This document shows positions 44,443 through 54,498 of a stretch of 64,000 nucleotides of DNA, piece by piece. Positions within the stretch are counted from its first letter, which is position 1, and each line of letters opens with the position of its first letter. The position numbers were made by a program, and so were the translations under genes. The stretch comes from Calothrix sp. PCC 7103. Its GTDB lineage: Bacteria; Cyanobacteriota; Cyanobacteriia; Cyanobacteriales; Nostocaceae. The notes beneath the pieces were generated by a model, which saw nothing but the letters and a program-made list of their open reading frames with translations, made no database searches and was not told where the DNA came from. The stretch spans positions 2,260,151 through 2,324,150 of the forward strand of contig NZ_KB217478.1 in NCBI RefSeq assembly GCF_000331305.1, given 5' to 3'.

Positions 44443-45495
44443 TTATTGTAAACTATATTCTTCAGCCATTCCAACTAAAACTCTACGCGAGCCTTGAAAT
44501 GGCATCCTTCCATGTGCAGACAGCATATTGTCTAGTAATAATATATCTCCTTCTTGCCAAGAAAAAATAATTGTTTCTTTTTGATAAACTTTACGAATCT
44601 CCTCTAATATAAAACTCTCAATGCTAGAACCATCACCGTAATAACTATTGCGTGGTAAATCTTCTTCTTTTAAATTAGCTAAAAGCTGCGCGCGGACAGT
44701 CGGTTCTAGATTTGAAATATGGAATAAGTGAGCTTGATTAAACCAAACAAATTCGGATGTTTGGGGATGCTTGGCGACAGCTTGACAAATTTGACGAGTT
44801 TTTAAGCTAAGACCAGAGATATTGCTATCTTTCCATTCTAATTCAATTCCCACTTGATGACAATATTTTTCTACTTCCGATTTATTATTAGTATTAAAGA
44901 CATTTTGCCAGGTTAAATCTAATCCTACTCCATAGTTTCGCACATACATTACCTGTTTTTGCATAAACTTTTCTTTAATTTTTGTGTCTATGCGGGCAAA
45001 AACTTTGCGACTATCAGCAATTGGTGTTTCTCCTCCTTGGGACGCTTTCTTGATACAAAAAAACGCAATTTTCAAAGGCCAAGTACGAGAGTAAGACATT
45101 TCATTATGTAAAGGAATGAAATGAGTTGCAGGATACTCAGTAGAAGTGTAAATATTGCCAGTAACATGACTCCGTGGTGTGGAACGGTAAGAATATTTCA
45201 GCAAGTTTTCAGAAAGAGCTTGCATAAATTCTTCAAAATCAGTTACATTTTTTACCTGAAAACCTCGAAAAAGTATGCCTCCATGCTTTAATAACTGATT
45301 TTCGATCCAAATCCGATTATGTTGAGTCCAAACTGTTAGATTTAAAGCATCTATATTTGGTTGAATAACTAAAGGAAGCGAATTTTCTGGTTGCAAATAC
45401 GAAGTTTTTATTAACTCATCTTGGGACACACTGATAGATTTACGACTGATAGTCTCCATTTTTTTGAGGTTTTTCTTAAAGCCTGCATTTGTCAT
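44443..45495 (-). CDS. Free-standing SyrP-like Fe(II)/2-oxoglutarate aspartyl beta-hydroxylase
   Basis: The 350-residue protein belongs to the TauD/TfdA superfamily, in the SyrP branch that hydroxylates carrier-bound aspartate. The iron ligands appear as PLHNEMSYSRTWP (H-x-E) and the distal His in LLDNMLSAHGRMPF, and the 2-oxoglutarate arginine in GSRRVLVG. It has GGETPIADSRKVF as in the family. It is closely similar to the oxygenase fused in the gene at 34570. It lies between the upstream NRPS (16-base gap) and the interface-Asp module (30-base gap), so it should hydroxylate aspartate on that carrier, giving a bidentate hydroxy-carboxylate iron ligand. Confidence 0.93.
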   Translation of the reverse strand: MTNAGFKKNLKKMETISRKSISVSQDELIKTSYLQPENSLPLVIQPNIDALNLTVWTQHNRIWIENQLLKHGGILFRGFQVKNVTDFEEFMQALSENLLKYSYRSTPRSHVTGNIYTSTEYPATHFIPLHNEMSYSRTWPLKIAFFCIKKASQGGETPIADSRKVFARIDTKIKEKFMQKQVMYVRNYGVGLDLTWQNVFNTNNKSEVEKYCHQVGIELEWKDSNISGLSLKTRQICQAVAKHPQTSEFVWFNQAHLFHISNLEPTVRAQLLANLKEEDLPRNSYYGDGSSIESFILEEIRKVYQKETIIFSWQEGDILLLDNMLSAHGRMPFQGSRRVLVGMAEEYSLQ

Positions 45496-45511
45496 TATTA
45501 ACTTTCCTCAA

Positions 45512-48500
45512 TTAGTTCCGAATTGTTTTTCGCTTGGTCATCTTCAATTTTTGACGTTCTGCGGCTTGAAATTCTTGTTTTTGCATCCTTTGTTGTTCTG
45601 TATCAGTTTGAGTAAGCATTGCCGCTATTTGATGTAATGTTGTATCTGGCTCTGATAAAACATGATATAGAAGTTTTTCAAAATGTCCGCTCAACCGAGA
45701 AATAATAGCTTTGTCAAACAAGTCAGTTTTATACTCAAACGTACCATTAAGACCTTCTGGACTTTCCCAAATTGCCAGTAGCAAATCATGCCGTGCTGTT
45801 CCAGTTTCAATCTCAAAGGGAGTTTGGGTTAGACCTGGTAATTCTAATGGTATTGGAGTATTTTGGAGGACAAACCAGGCTTGGTATAATGAATTACGAT
45901 GTAAATTTCTTTCTGGTTGTAGTTCTTCTACTAGTTTATCAAAAGGCAAGTCTTGATGAGCGTAAGCTTCCAAAGTGACTTGACGAGATCGCACTAATAA
46001 TTCCCGAAAGGTAGGATTTGCAGATAAGTCAATCCGTAGCACTAAAGTATTGACAAATAGACCAATTAGTGGTTCAACTTCAAGACGATGACGATTAGCT
46101 ACAGGTGAACCAACTCGAATGTCTTCCATGCCAGTGAAACAATACAGCAATGTTTGGAATGCTGCCAGTAGGGTCATAAAGAGGGTGACTCCCTCTTGGT
46201 GACTCATCCGAGTGATTCCTGTACTTAACTCTTGGGAAAGCGCAAATGACTGGCTTGCACCCTGCTTATTAGATGTATTTGAGTGCTTGGGTGTGGCAAG
46301 TGCCAAAGGAGAAAATCTGTTATCTAGCTGCTGTTTCCAATAATTTAGCTGTGTTTGTAGCACCTCTTTTTGTAGCCATTGACGCTGCCAAATAGCAAAA
46401 TCTGCATATTGAATATTTAATTCTTCTAGTGGTGAAGGTTTTCCTTTATGGAAAGCTGCATATAGTTCTGTAACTTCTTTAACTAATACTCCCATTGACC
46501 AAGCATCGGAGATAATGTGGTGCATTGTCAGCAGTATAATATGTTCTTCGGTATCCAATCGTAGGAGAGTTACCCGAAGTAAGGGGCATTGGGTCAAATT
46601 GAAAGGTTGTAGTGCCTCTTGCTGTGCTAATTGGCGCCCTTGAGTCTCGCGTTCTGGGGAAGAAAATTTGCTCAAATCAATAATTGGCAAGGAAATAGTG
46701 ACGCTGGGAGCAATCTCAGTAATTGGTTGACCGTCTACAGAAACAAAGCTCGTTCGCAAAGCTTCGTGGCGCCTAATAATTTCGTTGAGGCTTTGCTTTA
46801 GTGCTTCCACATTCAACGAACCCACTAGTCTGACAGCCACTGGTACATTATAAGCAGGGTTTCCAGGTTCTAATTGATCAAGAAACCATAGCCGTTGTTG
46901 AGCGAAAGACAGAGGTATTTTTTGATCCCGTGAAACTGGCAGTAGGGGAGGAACCTTCAGACCTTTTATAGAAAAAGCATTTATATACTCTGCCATACTG
47001 GCAATGGTGGGTGATTCAAACAGAGAGCGTAAGGGTAACTCCACTTGAAAAGCTTCACAGAGACGCGAAATTACCTGTGTTCCCAGCAATGAATGTCCCC
47101 CTAACTCAAAAAAATTATCGTAGATGCCTACTTGCTGTTGATTTAGCTGTTGATTTAAAACATGAGTCCAAACATTGGCAATAAGTTCCTCTACAGGAGT
47201 ACGAGGAGGCACAAAGGTACTTGCCAGATCAAGTCTAGTATTTGTAGGTACTGGTAATGCCCGACGATCTATTTTACCGTTATGTGTTAAAGGCAGTGCT
47301 TCTAGTTGCATAAAGACAGCTGGAAGCATATAAATGGGTAGCTTTTGTTTCAGAAATTCGCGCAATCTCGCAAACAGACTTTGTTTGTTGCCTGAGAAAG
47401 ATACTGATACTATATAAGCTACTAAATAATGGTTATCGGAATTAGCGTTGGCAACAACTACAGCCTGCTGCACATCTGGATGTTGGCTTAGTAACGCTTC
47501 AATCTCACCTAATTCGATACGGAAACCGCGAATTTTGACTTGATGGTCAATTCTTCCGAGAAACTCTATATTTCCATCTGGTAAATAGCGAGCTAAATCT
47601 CCAGTCTTGTACAACTTCCTGCTTTTTGCCTGATCAAAGGGGTTGGCAATAAATTTTTCTGCAGTCAGTTCTGGAAGATTGAGATAGCCTCGAGATAAGC
47701 CAGCTCCACCGATATATAATTCACCAATCACACCTATTGGGACTGGTTGGAGGTGTGGGTCTAAAATGTAAACCTGAGTGTTGCCAAGCGGACGACCAAT
47801 AGGAACGAACTCCTGACTGCTGTCAACCGGAAAAATACAAGACCAAATTGTCGTTTCCGTCGGTCCATAAAGGTTCCATACGCTTACTCCTTGTGCTAGT
47901 AATTGATTGGCTAGTTGTCGTGGTAAAGCTTCTCCACCGCAAAGAATTTTAAATTGATTGCTAGCTTGCCATTTTGCTGCCAAAAGCATTCGCCAGGTAG
48001 TTGGAGTCGCTTGCATGACCGTAGCGTGAGATTTTTTCAATATCTCTAACAACTGCTCTCCATCAGATGCGACTTCACGACTAACTATAACAACACGCCC
48101 GCCAATGATAAGTGGCAAGAAAAGTTCTAGCACTGCAATGTCAAACGTGATAGTTGTAACTGCTAATAATGTGTCAGTATCTGTTAGTTTTAGTTGCTGG
48201 TGCATCGAATTTAAGAAATTAACTATGCCAGCGTGCTGTATTTGCACCCCTTTCGGTTTACCTGTTGAACCGGAAGTGTAAATGACGTAGGCTAATTGCT
48301 CGGTAGCTGCGTTACTTGGAAGGTTATGTTGACTTTCTTGAGCAATTGTTTGCCAGTCGCTATCTAAACAAACTAATGGCGCCATATGTGCTGGCAACAT
48401 CTCCTGTAAATGCTGCTGTAAATGCTGCTGTGTTAGCAAAACAGAGACTTGAGCATCCTGTAACATCGAAGCTAGACGTTCTGGTGGAAAAGCGGGGTCG

Positions 48501-50359
48501 AGCGGTAAATACGCACCACCAGCTTTGAGAATGCCTAACAATCCTACCAACATTTCTAAGGAACGCTCTACACAAATTCCGACTATAACTTCTGATTTTA
48601 CACCTAAGTTTTGCAGGTAATGTGCTAATTGATTTGCCTTGGTGTTTAGTTCCTGGTAAGTCAAATATTGGTCTTGGAATTGATCTTGGAACTGGTCTTG
48701 GAAAAAAACGGCAATCGCATCGCGGGTTCTCTCCACTTGAGCCTCAAACAACTCGTGGATACACTTGCGAGGATAGTTAATTTCCGTATGATTCCATTCC
48801 ACTAACAACTGCTGCTCTTGTGCTTTTGTTAGTAAGGGTAACTCCAAAATTCGCTGTTGTGGATTAGTAACAATACCCTCTAGCAAAGTGCAGAAATTCT
48901 CTACCATTTGCTGTATCGTGCTAACATCAAATAAGTCTGTGTTGTATTCAAATTCTCCTGTCAGACCCGAAGGAGTTTCGTGCATATCCAGGCTTAAATC
49001 GAACCTGGCTGTTTTGCTTTCTAGCTTGAGGAAACTAATAGTTAAGCCTGCTAATTCTAGTTCGCTATGTATCCGGTCATCGTGAAATCCAAAGGATACT
49101 TGAAATATTGGATTACGACTCAAATCACGTTCGGGTTGCAGCTTTTCTACTAAATATTCAAACGGCAAATCTTGATGGGCATAAGCTGATAAAGTACACT
49201 CACGTACCCGTCTCAGCAGTTCCCGAAAACTTGGATTGCCTGCCATGTCAGTTCGCAAAACTAGGGTATTGACAAAACAACCAATTAACCCTTCCAGTTC
49301 CGCACGGTTACGGTTGGCAATCGGGGCGCCTACCAAAATATGATCAATTTCGGTGTAGCGGTAAAGCAATGTCTTAAACCCTGCTAGCAGAGTCATAAAC
49401 ATAGTCACCCCCTGATTATTGCTCAGTACCTTGAGTGCCTCACTCAGGTGAGGAGATAGGCAAAACGAATAAGTAGCACCGTGGAAGGTGGTAAATTTAC
49501 TACGTGGGCGTGTGGGTAATTGAAGTACGGGAATATTGCCACCTAGATGCTTTTGCCAGTAGGCTAGTTGAGTATCGAGTCTTACTCCTGTTAACCATTC
49601 TCGCTGCCAAACAGCAAAGTCTGCATATTGGATAGGCAACTTTGCAAGTGGTGAAGTTTGCTGGTTGCAGAAAGCTTGGTAGAGAATTGTTACTTCTTTA
49701 ATCAGTACCCCCATTGACCAACCATCAGATACGATGTGGTGCATTGTGAATATCAATATATGTTCTACCTGGCTTAAACGCAGTAAGGTTGCACGCAGTA
49801 AGGGAATTTTGGTTAAGTTAAAAGGTTGTTGTGCTTCGTTAGTAATCAGCTTTTGAATCTCGGCTTCCCTTTCCACCTCTGGTAATTGTTCTAGGTTAAC
49901 TACAGGTAAAGTAACGCTCAAGCTAGGAGCAATTACTTGAATAGGTTGCCCCTCCACTGATACAAATGAAGTTCGTAGTATTTCATGACGGCACAGGATT
50001 TCGTTAAGGGTTTGCGAGAGTGCTGCGATATTTAGCGTTCCTTTTAAACGTAATGCTGTAGGTAAATTATACAGAGAACTGTTAACTTCAAACTGGTCGA
50101 TAAACCATAAACGTTGTTGAGCAAAGGATAGGGGGAGGTTTTCTTGCCGTGGAACGGGTCGAATCGATGTTTGATTGTAATTTAATATACTTCCATCGTT
50201 AAGAAATGCGAGAATTTCTGCTTTACGTTCAGCTAATTCAGTTTTAATGGTTTGTGTAAGTACATTCTTGGGGGCACTACAGCGCAGGTTACTATTTTCA
50301 ACCCAGATTTTGATGTCTAGACTACAAAGATAAGATAAAAATTCTTCAATATTTTTCAT
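45512..50359 (-). CDS. NRPS: TubC docking-C-A(Gly)-PCP-C
   Basis: The 1615-residue protein begins with a TubC-type docking domain (about residues 1-60; LDIKIWVENSNLRCSAP, ELAERKAEILAFL). A condensation domain (about 70-500) with TMHHIVSDGWSMG is followed by an adenylation domain (about 520-1030) with YTSGSTGKPKG, FDIAVLELF, TVMQATPTTW and NLYGPTETTIWS. Specificity positions read D-I-L-Q-L-G-L-I-W, the glycine code. The carrier is FFELGGHSLLGTQV. A second condensation domain (about 1135-1580) with TMHHIISDAWSMG has no adenylation domain in cis. It should pass the chain to the aspartate module encoded two genes downstream. ATGA overlap joins it to the upstream gene. Confidence 0.93.
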   Translation of the reverse strand: MKNIEEFLSYLCSLDIKIWVENSNLRCSAPKNVLTQTIKTELAERKAEILAFLNDGSILNYNQTSIRPVPRQENLPLSFAQQRLWFIDQFEVNSSLYNLPTALRLKGTLNIAALSQTLNEILCRHEILRTSFVSVEGQPIQVIAPSLSVTLPVVNLEQLPEVEREAEIQKLITNEAQQPFNLTKIPLLRATLLRLSQVEHILIFTMHHIVSDGWSMGVLIKEVTILYQAFCNQQTSPLAKLPIQYADFAVWQREWLTGVRLDTQLAYWQKHLGGNIPVLQLPTRPRSKFTTFHGATYSFCLSPHLSEALKVLSNNQGVTMFMTLLAGFKTLLYRYTEIDHILVGAPIANRNRAELEGLIGCFVNTLVLRTDMAGNPSFRELLRRVRECTLSAYAHQDLPFEYLVEKLQPERDLSRNPIFQVSFGFHDDRIHSELELAGLTISFLKLESKTARFDLSLDMHETPSGLTGEFEYNTDLFDVSTIQQMVENFCTLLEGIVTNPQQRILELPLLTKAQEQQLLVEWNHTEINYPRKCIHELFEAQVERTRDAIAVFFQDQFQDQFQDQYLTYQELNTKANQLAHYLQNLGVKSEVIVGICVERSLEMLVGLLGILKAGGAYLPLDPAFPPERLASMLQDAQVSVLLTQQHLQQHLQEMLPAHMAPLVCLDSDWQTIAQESQHNLPSNAATEQLAYVIYTSGSTGKPKGVQIQHAGIVNFLNSMHQQLKLTDTDTLLAVTTITFDIAVLELFLPLIIGGRVVIVSREVASDGEQLLEILKKSHATVMQATPTTWRMLLAAKWQASNQFKILCGGEALPRQLANQLLAQGVSVWNLYGPTETTIWSCIFPVDSSQEFVPIGRPLGNTQVYILDPHLQPVPIGVIGELYIGGAGLSRGYLNLPELTAEKFIANPFDQAKSRKLYKTGDLARYLPDGNIEFLGRIDHQVKIRGFRIELGEIEALLSQHPDVQQAVVVANANSDNHYLVAYIVSVSFSGNKQSLFARLREFLKQKLPIYMLPAVFMQLEALPLTHNGKIDRRALPVPTNTRLDLASTFVPPRTPVEELIANVWTHVLNQQLNQQQVGIYDNFFELGGHSLLGTQVISRLCEAFQVELPLRSLFESPTIASMAEYINAFSIKGLKVPPLLPVSRDQKIPLSFAQQRLWFLDQLEPGNPAYNVPVAVRLVGSLNVEALKQSLNEIIRRHEALRTSFVSVDGQPITEIAPSVTISLPIIDLSKFSSPERETQGRQLAQQEALQPFNLTQCPLLRVTLLRLDTEEHIILLTMHHIISDAWSMGVLVKEVTELYAAFHKGKPSPLEELNIQYADFAIWQRQWLQKEVLQTQLNYWKQQLDNRFSPLALATPKHSNTSNKQGASQSFALSQELSTGITRMSHQEGVTLFMTLLAAFQTLLYCFTGMEDIRVGSPVANRHRLEVEPLIGLFVNTLVLRIDLSANPTFRELLVRSRQVTLEAYAHQDLPFDKLVEELQPERNLHRNSLYQAWFVLQNTPIPLELPGLTQTPFEIETGTARHDLLLAIWESPEGLNGTFEYKTDLFDKAIISRLSGHFEKLLYHVLSEPDTTLHQIAAMLTQTDTEQQRMQKQEFQAAERQKLKMTKRKTIRN

Positions 50360-53088
50360 AGTTCTATTTCCTCGCGATCGCCCGTCATATCCATAGAAGG
50401 AGCTTGTAGCTCTTGGTGTACGCGAATTTTTTCTATGTACTTAACCAACCGACCTACCGTAGGTTCTTCAAACAGACTACGCAAAGGAAGTTCTAACTTC
50501 AACTCTTCGCGCAACCTAGAAATGACTTGGGTTGCTAGCAGAGAATGTCCACCCAAATCAAAAAAGTTGTCGTTAATACCTACCTGCTTAACTTTTAAAA
50601 TTTGAGTCCAGATGTCAGCTACTAACACCTCTGTTGGGGTGCGGGGTGGAACAAAGCTTACTTCCAGTTTACTTTTAAATGTATCTAGTACAGGTAAGGC
50701 TTGACGATCTACTTTGCCATTAGGAGTCAGTGGAAGCGAAACGATTGACACCACATCTGTTGGTATCATATACTCCGGCAACTTTCCTTTCAAAAACTGG
50801 CGTAGTTGTAATACCTGCTCGTTATTGATTGGATCGGATGGTACCACATAAGCTACTAAGCGCTTGTCACCAGGGTTATCTTCCCTCACTACAACTACAA
50901 TCTCTTGCACTGCTGGATGTTGATTTATTAGCGCTTCAATTTCACCCAATTCAATACGAAACCCGCGAATTTTTACCTGATTGTCGAGGCGCCCTAAAAA
51001 TTCGATATTTCCATCAGGTAACCATCTTCCTAAATCCCCAGTTTTGTAAATTAAATCAATGTTAGTTCCTGGTAAAGGTTTTGCTGTACTAAGAAATGGA
51101 TTGGGAACAAAGCTTGAGTTCGTTTTTTGTTCGTTTTTCCAATACCCTAAACCGACTCCAAATCCTGAGACACAAATTTCCCCAGGAAAACCAATTGGTA
51201 ATAATTGCATTTGTGAGTCAAGAACATACAGATTTAAGTTTGCTAAAGGTTTACCAATTGGAACTGTACGTTGATTTTCTGGTAAAGGCTTGTCAATAAT
51301 TAATTGGGTAATATCATCAGCAGCTTCGCTAGGACCATAAGCATTAACTACTTTGATCAAAGGATATAATTCCAACCATCGATTTACAAGTGCGACTGTT
51401 ACGACTTCCCCTGTCACCATCATCCATTTCAGATGTGGTAGTAACCTTTCCTCAGCCGATAATTTGTAGATATAATTTATTAAACTTGTGAGTACAATTG
51501 GAACTAATTCAACAAGAGTAATTTTTTCTTTTTGAATAATTTTTAATAATTTTTCAGGATTACAAACTGTTTCTGTATCAACGATAATAGTAGTACCGCC
51601 AATAAGAATAGGTGCTAAAAATTGCCATACAGAAATATCTGAAGAAGCAGGAGCGCTTTGTAAAAAAATCAATTCTTCAGTTAATTCTAAAGCATCAAAC
51701 TGAGCATATATATGATTAATGGCGCCACCATGTCTAATGATTGTTCCCTTTGGTAAACCAGTTGAACCGGATGTATAAATCATATAAGCAGCGTCAACTC
51801 CTGTATTAATTACCTCTAGATTTTCTTTTGGTAACTTCACAGAATCTAATTGCTCGTAGATATTGATGTCAGTTATTGCAGAGAGTGCTTGCAGAGAGTA
51901 ATTAATATCTAAATATATTAAAGCTTTTAATTGTGGAGATTTCACTAAGTCAGTACATTCGTAAGAAGAATCTGTTAAAATAAACCTGACTCCACTGTTA
52001 GATACCATATATCTAATTCTATCTTGCGGATAGGTACTATCAATGGGAACATAAACTCCACCTATTTTCAAAATAGCAAGTATAGCTATCAAAAAATTTA
52101 TATCTCTTTGTTTGATAATGCCTATAAACTCCCCTTTTTGGGCGCCTTCTTTTTGTAATATCCTTGATAGTTGGTTAGCTTTTTCGTTAAGTTCTTGATA
52201 AGTCAAAGAATCATTTTTATAAACTGCTGCTATTCGATCTGGCGTTTGTTTCACTTGTTGCTCGAATAATTGATGCAGCGATTTATCTACAGGGTAGTCT
52301 CTAATATTATTGTTAATATCAAATAATCTTTCTTGACCCGCTACAGTTAAACATGAAATATCTGATATCTTAGCCTGACAATTTTTAGCAATATTTGTCA
52401 AGATTGTAATATATGATTTAATTATTAACTTAATATTTTCATCATGAAATAGTATATTTTTATATTCTACTTTACCTTTGATAACATTTCCAGTAATTAG
52501 AAAGGAAAATGCCAAATCATTTTGAATATTAGTTAAATCATAACTATGAATATTTTCTAGTAAAATGACAATATCAAAAATAGAATGACGGTTTTGACTT
52601 TGTGATATGTTGAGTAATTCTAATATTTCTTCTAAATTAGAATCAGGAGAACTGTATGCATTTGCTACTGTTTCTCTAATTTGCAGTATAAAATCACTGA
52701 ATTTATCTTGGTTATTTATATATGAACGTATAGGAACTACTTTATTAACTAAATTTTCACTATCTTTTTGCTTATAAATGGGTGAGCCAACAATAAGATC
52801 ATGATTGCCAGTATATTTATATAATAGAACATTTAAGGCTCCTAGAAGTAGTAAGTATATTGATAAGTAAGAATTTTTAGCAAGTTTAATAATATATTGA
52901 GATAAATCTTGTGATAATTCAAAATCAATATATTGATTTGTGCCAGTCGATACAGTTGGTCGAACATAATCTGTGATCAAATTAGTTTCGAGTCTTTCTC
53001 CAGATAATTCATTTAACCAATATATTTTTTGAGAGAATAACTCTTCTGGAGTTGCTGTGCTTGGTAGCCTAACTTGATTTTGCATCAT
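50356..53088 (-). CDS. NRPS: half C-A(Dab)-PCP
   Basis: The 910-residue protein repeats the front of the synthetase at 34570. It has the second lobe of a condensation domain only (about residues 15-245; DLIVGSPIYKQ, SIFDIVILLENI). Then comes an adenylation domain (about 270-790) with YTSGSTGLPKG, SSDISVWQF, ITLVELVPIVL and NAYGPSEAADD, and a carrier FFDLGGHSLLATQV. Specificity positions D-I-W-E-M-T-A-D-D indicate 2,4-diaminobutyrate. The missing first lobe with HHxxxDG would have to be supplied by the stand-alone condensation protein encoded at 54499. The dedicated Dab-forming aminotransferase gene lies immediately upstream. Confidence 0.93.
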   Translation of the reverse strand: MMQNQVRLPSTATPEELFSQKIYWLNELSGERLETNLITDYVRPTVSTGTNQYIDFELSQDLSQYIIKLAKNSYLSIYLLLLGALNVLLYKYTGNHDLIVGSPIYKQKDSENLVNKVVPIRSYINNQDKFSDFILQIRETVANAYSSPDSNLEEILELLNISQSQNRHSIFDIVILLENIHSYDLTNIQNDLAFSFLITGNVIKGKVEYKNILFHDENIKLIIKSYITILTNIAKNCQAKISDISCLTVAGQERLFDINNNIRDYPVDKSLHQLFEQQVKQTPDRIAAVYKNDSLTYQELNEKANQLSRILQKEGAQKGEFIGIIKQRDINFLIAILAILKIGGVYVPIDSTYPQDRIRYMVSNSGVRFILTDSSYECTDLVKSPQLKALIYLDINYSLQALSAITDINIYEQLDSVKLPKENLEVINTGVDAAYMIYTSGSTGLPKGTIIRHGGAINHIYAQFDALELTEELIFLQSAPASSDISVWQFLAPILIGGTTIIVDTETVCNPEKLLKIIQKEKITLVELVPIVLTSLINYIYKLSAEERLLPHLKWMMVTGEVVTVALVNRWLELYPLIKVVNAYGPSEAADDITQLIIDKPLPENQRTVPIGKPLANLNLYVLDSQMQLLPIGFPGEICVSGFGVGLGYWKNEQKTNSSFVPNPFLSTAKPLPGTNIDLIYKTGDLGRWLPDGNIEFLGRLDNQVKIRGFRIELGEIEALINQHPAVQEIVVVVREDNPGDKRLVAYVVPSDPINNEQVLQLRQFLKGKLPEYMIPTDVVSIVSLPLTPNGKVDRQALPVLDTFKSKLEVSFVPPRTPTEVLVADIWTQILKVKQVGINDNFFDLGGHSLLATQVISRLREELKLELPLRSLFEEPTVGRLVKYIEKIRVHQELQAPSMDMTGDREEIEL

Positions 53089-53178
53089 TACTTCACATCC
53101 TCATAATTAATTCAATGGATTTGCAATTTATCTATATCAGGTGACTTAATGTTGTATATTCCCCAAAAATGCTTAATT

Positions 53179-54432
53179 CTATAATTTCAATTCATCAAAA
53201 GCTTGTTTGATAATTGCACATCCTTGCTCTAATGTACACATATCAATATTTAAAGGAGGTAAAATCTTAATTACTGTATCATTCCTGCCCACTCTTTCCA
53301 CTATTAATCCTAATTCAAAACAACGAGAACTTATTTTTTTAGCATAATCCTTTCCTCCAAACTTAGCAACGTCAATTCCCCAAATTAAGCCAATTCCACG
53401 TACATTAATTTTTTCACTAATTGTTGCTATTTCTTCCAATAAAAACTCACGCAAAAAAGACTCTTTAGATTTTACTTCCTGTTCAAGATTATTAATTTCT
53501 CTATATTCTAAGGCAGCTGCTCCACCCACAAATGCTAATTGATTTCCTCTAAAAGTACCAGTATGTTCGCCAGGTTCCCAAATATCTAATTCTGGCTTAA
53601 TCAACAACAGAGACATTGGAAACCCATATCCACTAATAGATTTTGAAAGAATAACCATATCGGGGAGAATACCTGCTCTTTCAAAAGAAAAGAAATTTCC
53701 TGTTCGTCCGCATCCAACTTGAATATCATCACAAATCAATAAAATTTCATGCTTGTCGCACAGTTTTCTAAGTCTTTGTATCCATTCAATTGGCGCCACA
53801 ATAATTCCTCCCTCAGCTTGTACTGTTTCAAAGATTATTGCTGCGGGTTTTTCAATACCAGAATTTACGTCAGTAAGAACTGACTCCATATAGTCTATAG
53901 TATCAAAATGCTCCATAAATCCATAGGGATAAGGCATGAATGTAACATTATTTGATGTACCTAAAGCCCCGGCACGAATGTCAATATTGCTAGTCACAGA
54001 TAAACTGCCTAATGTCATACCATGATATGCTCCCATAAATGAAAAAATACCTGGTCTTTTTTTGATTTTTCTAGCTAACTTTAAAGAAGACTCTACAGCA
54101 TTCGTTCCAGTTGGTCCGCAAAATTGTATGCGGTAATCGAAATTATTAGGAATCAATACCGTTTCAGAAAACTTTGATAGAAACTGCTCTTTAGCTAAAG
54201 TATGAAAATCCAAGCCATGTGATATAGCATCAGCATCTAAATAAGAAATAATCTTTTGCTTGATATAGTCATTGTTATGTCCATAGTTTAAAGCACCGGC
54301 GCCAGCTAAAAAATCAATATAAGCTTGTCCTGATTCTGAATAGACTATTGAATCTTTGGCTCGATGAAATAAGACTGGAAAATTTCTGCAATAATTTCTA
54401 ACATTTGACTCGCGTAATTCAAAGATATTCAT
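53179..54432 (-). CDS. Diaminobutyrate--2-oxoglutarate aminotransferase (EctB/Dat type)
   Basis: The 417-residue class III PLP enzyme starts MNIFELRESNVRNYCRNFPVLFHRAKDS, as in EctB/DABA aminotransferases. It shows DFLAGAGALNYGHN, QFCGPTGTNAVESSLKLAR, SFMGAYHGMTLGSLSVT, LICDDIQVGCGRTG and the PLP lysine in LSKSISGYGFPMSLLL. The reaction transfers an amino group from glutamate to aspartate semialdehyde, giving L-2,4-diaminobutyrate. Two adenylation domains in the operon have a Dab code, so this is the supply enzyme. No decarboxylase or ectoine genes are nearby, which argues against an ectoine pathway. Confidence 0.92.
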   Translation of the reverse strand: MNIFELRESNVRNYCRNFPVLFHRAKDSIVYSESGQAYIDFLAGAGALNYGHNNDYIKQKIISYLDADAISHGLDFHTLAKEQFLSKFSETVLIPNNFDYRIQFCGPTGTNAVESSLKLARKIKKRPGIFSFMGAYHGMTLGSLSVTSNIDIRAGALGTSNNVTFMPYPYGFMEHFDTIDYMESVLTDVNSGIEKPAAIIFETVQAEGGIIVAPIEWIQRLRKLCDKHEILLICDDIQVGCGRTGNFFSFERAGILPDMVILSKSISGYGFPMSLLLIKPELDIWEPGEHTGTFRGNQLAFVGGAAALEYREINNLEQEVKSKESFLREFLLEEIATISEKINVRGIGLIWGIDVAKFGGKDYAKKISSRCFELGLIVERVGRNDTVIKILPPLNIDMCTLEQGCAIIKQAFDELKL

Positions 54433-54498
54433 ATTATTCCTCTACACTTTGTATTGATATTAAGTATACTCCTCACCTGCCCAGCGTGGGTGGGGTAA

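Noticed and set aside
53179-54432. Ectoine biosynthesis gene (ectB)
   Set aside because: The enzyme type is the same, but ectA and ectC are absent and two A domains have a Dab code, so siderophore precursor supply is more likely.
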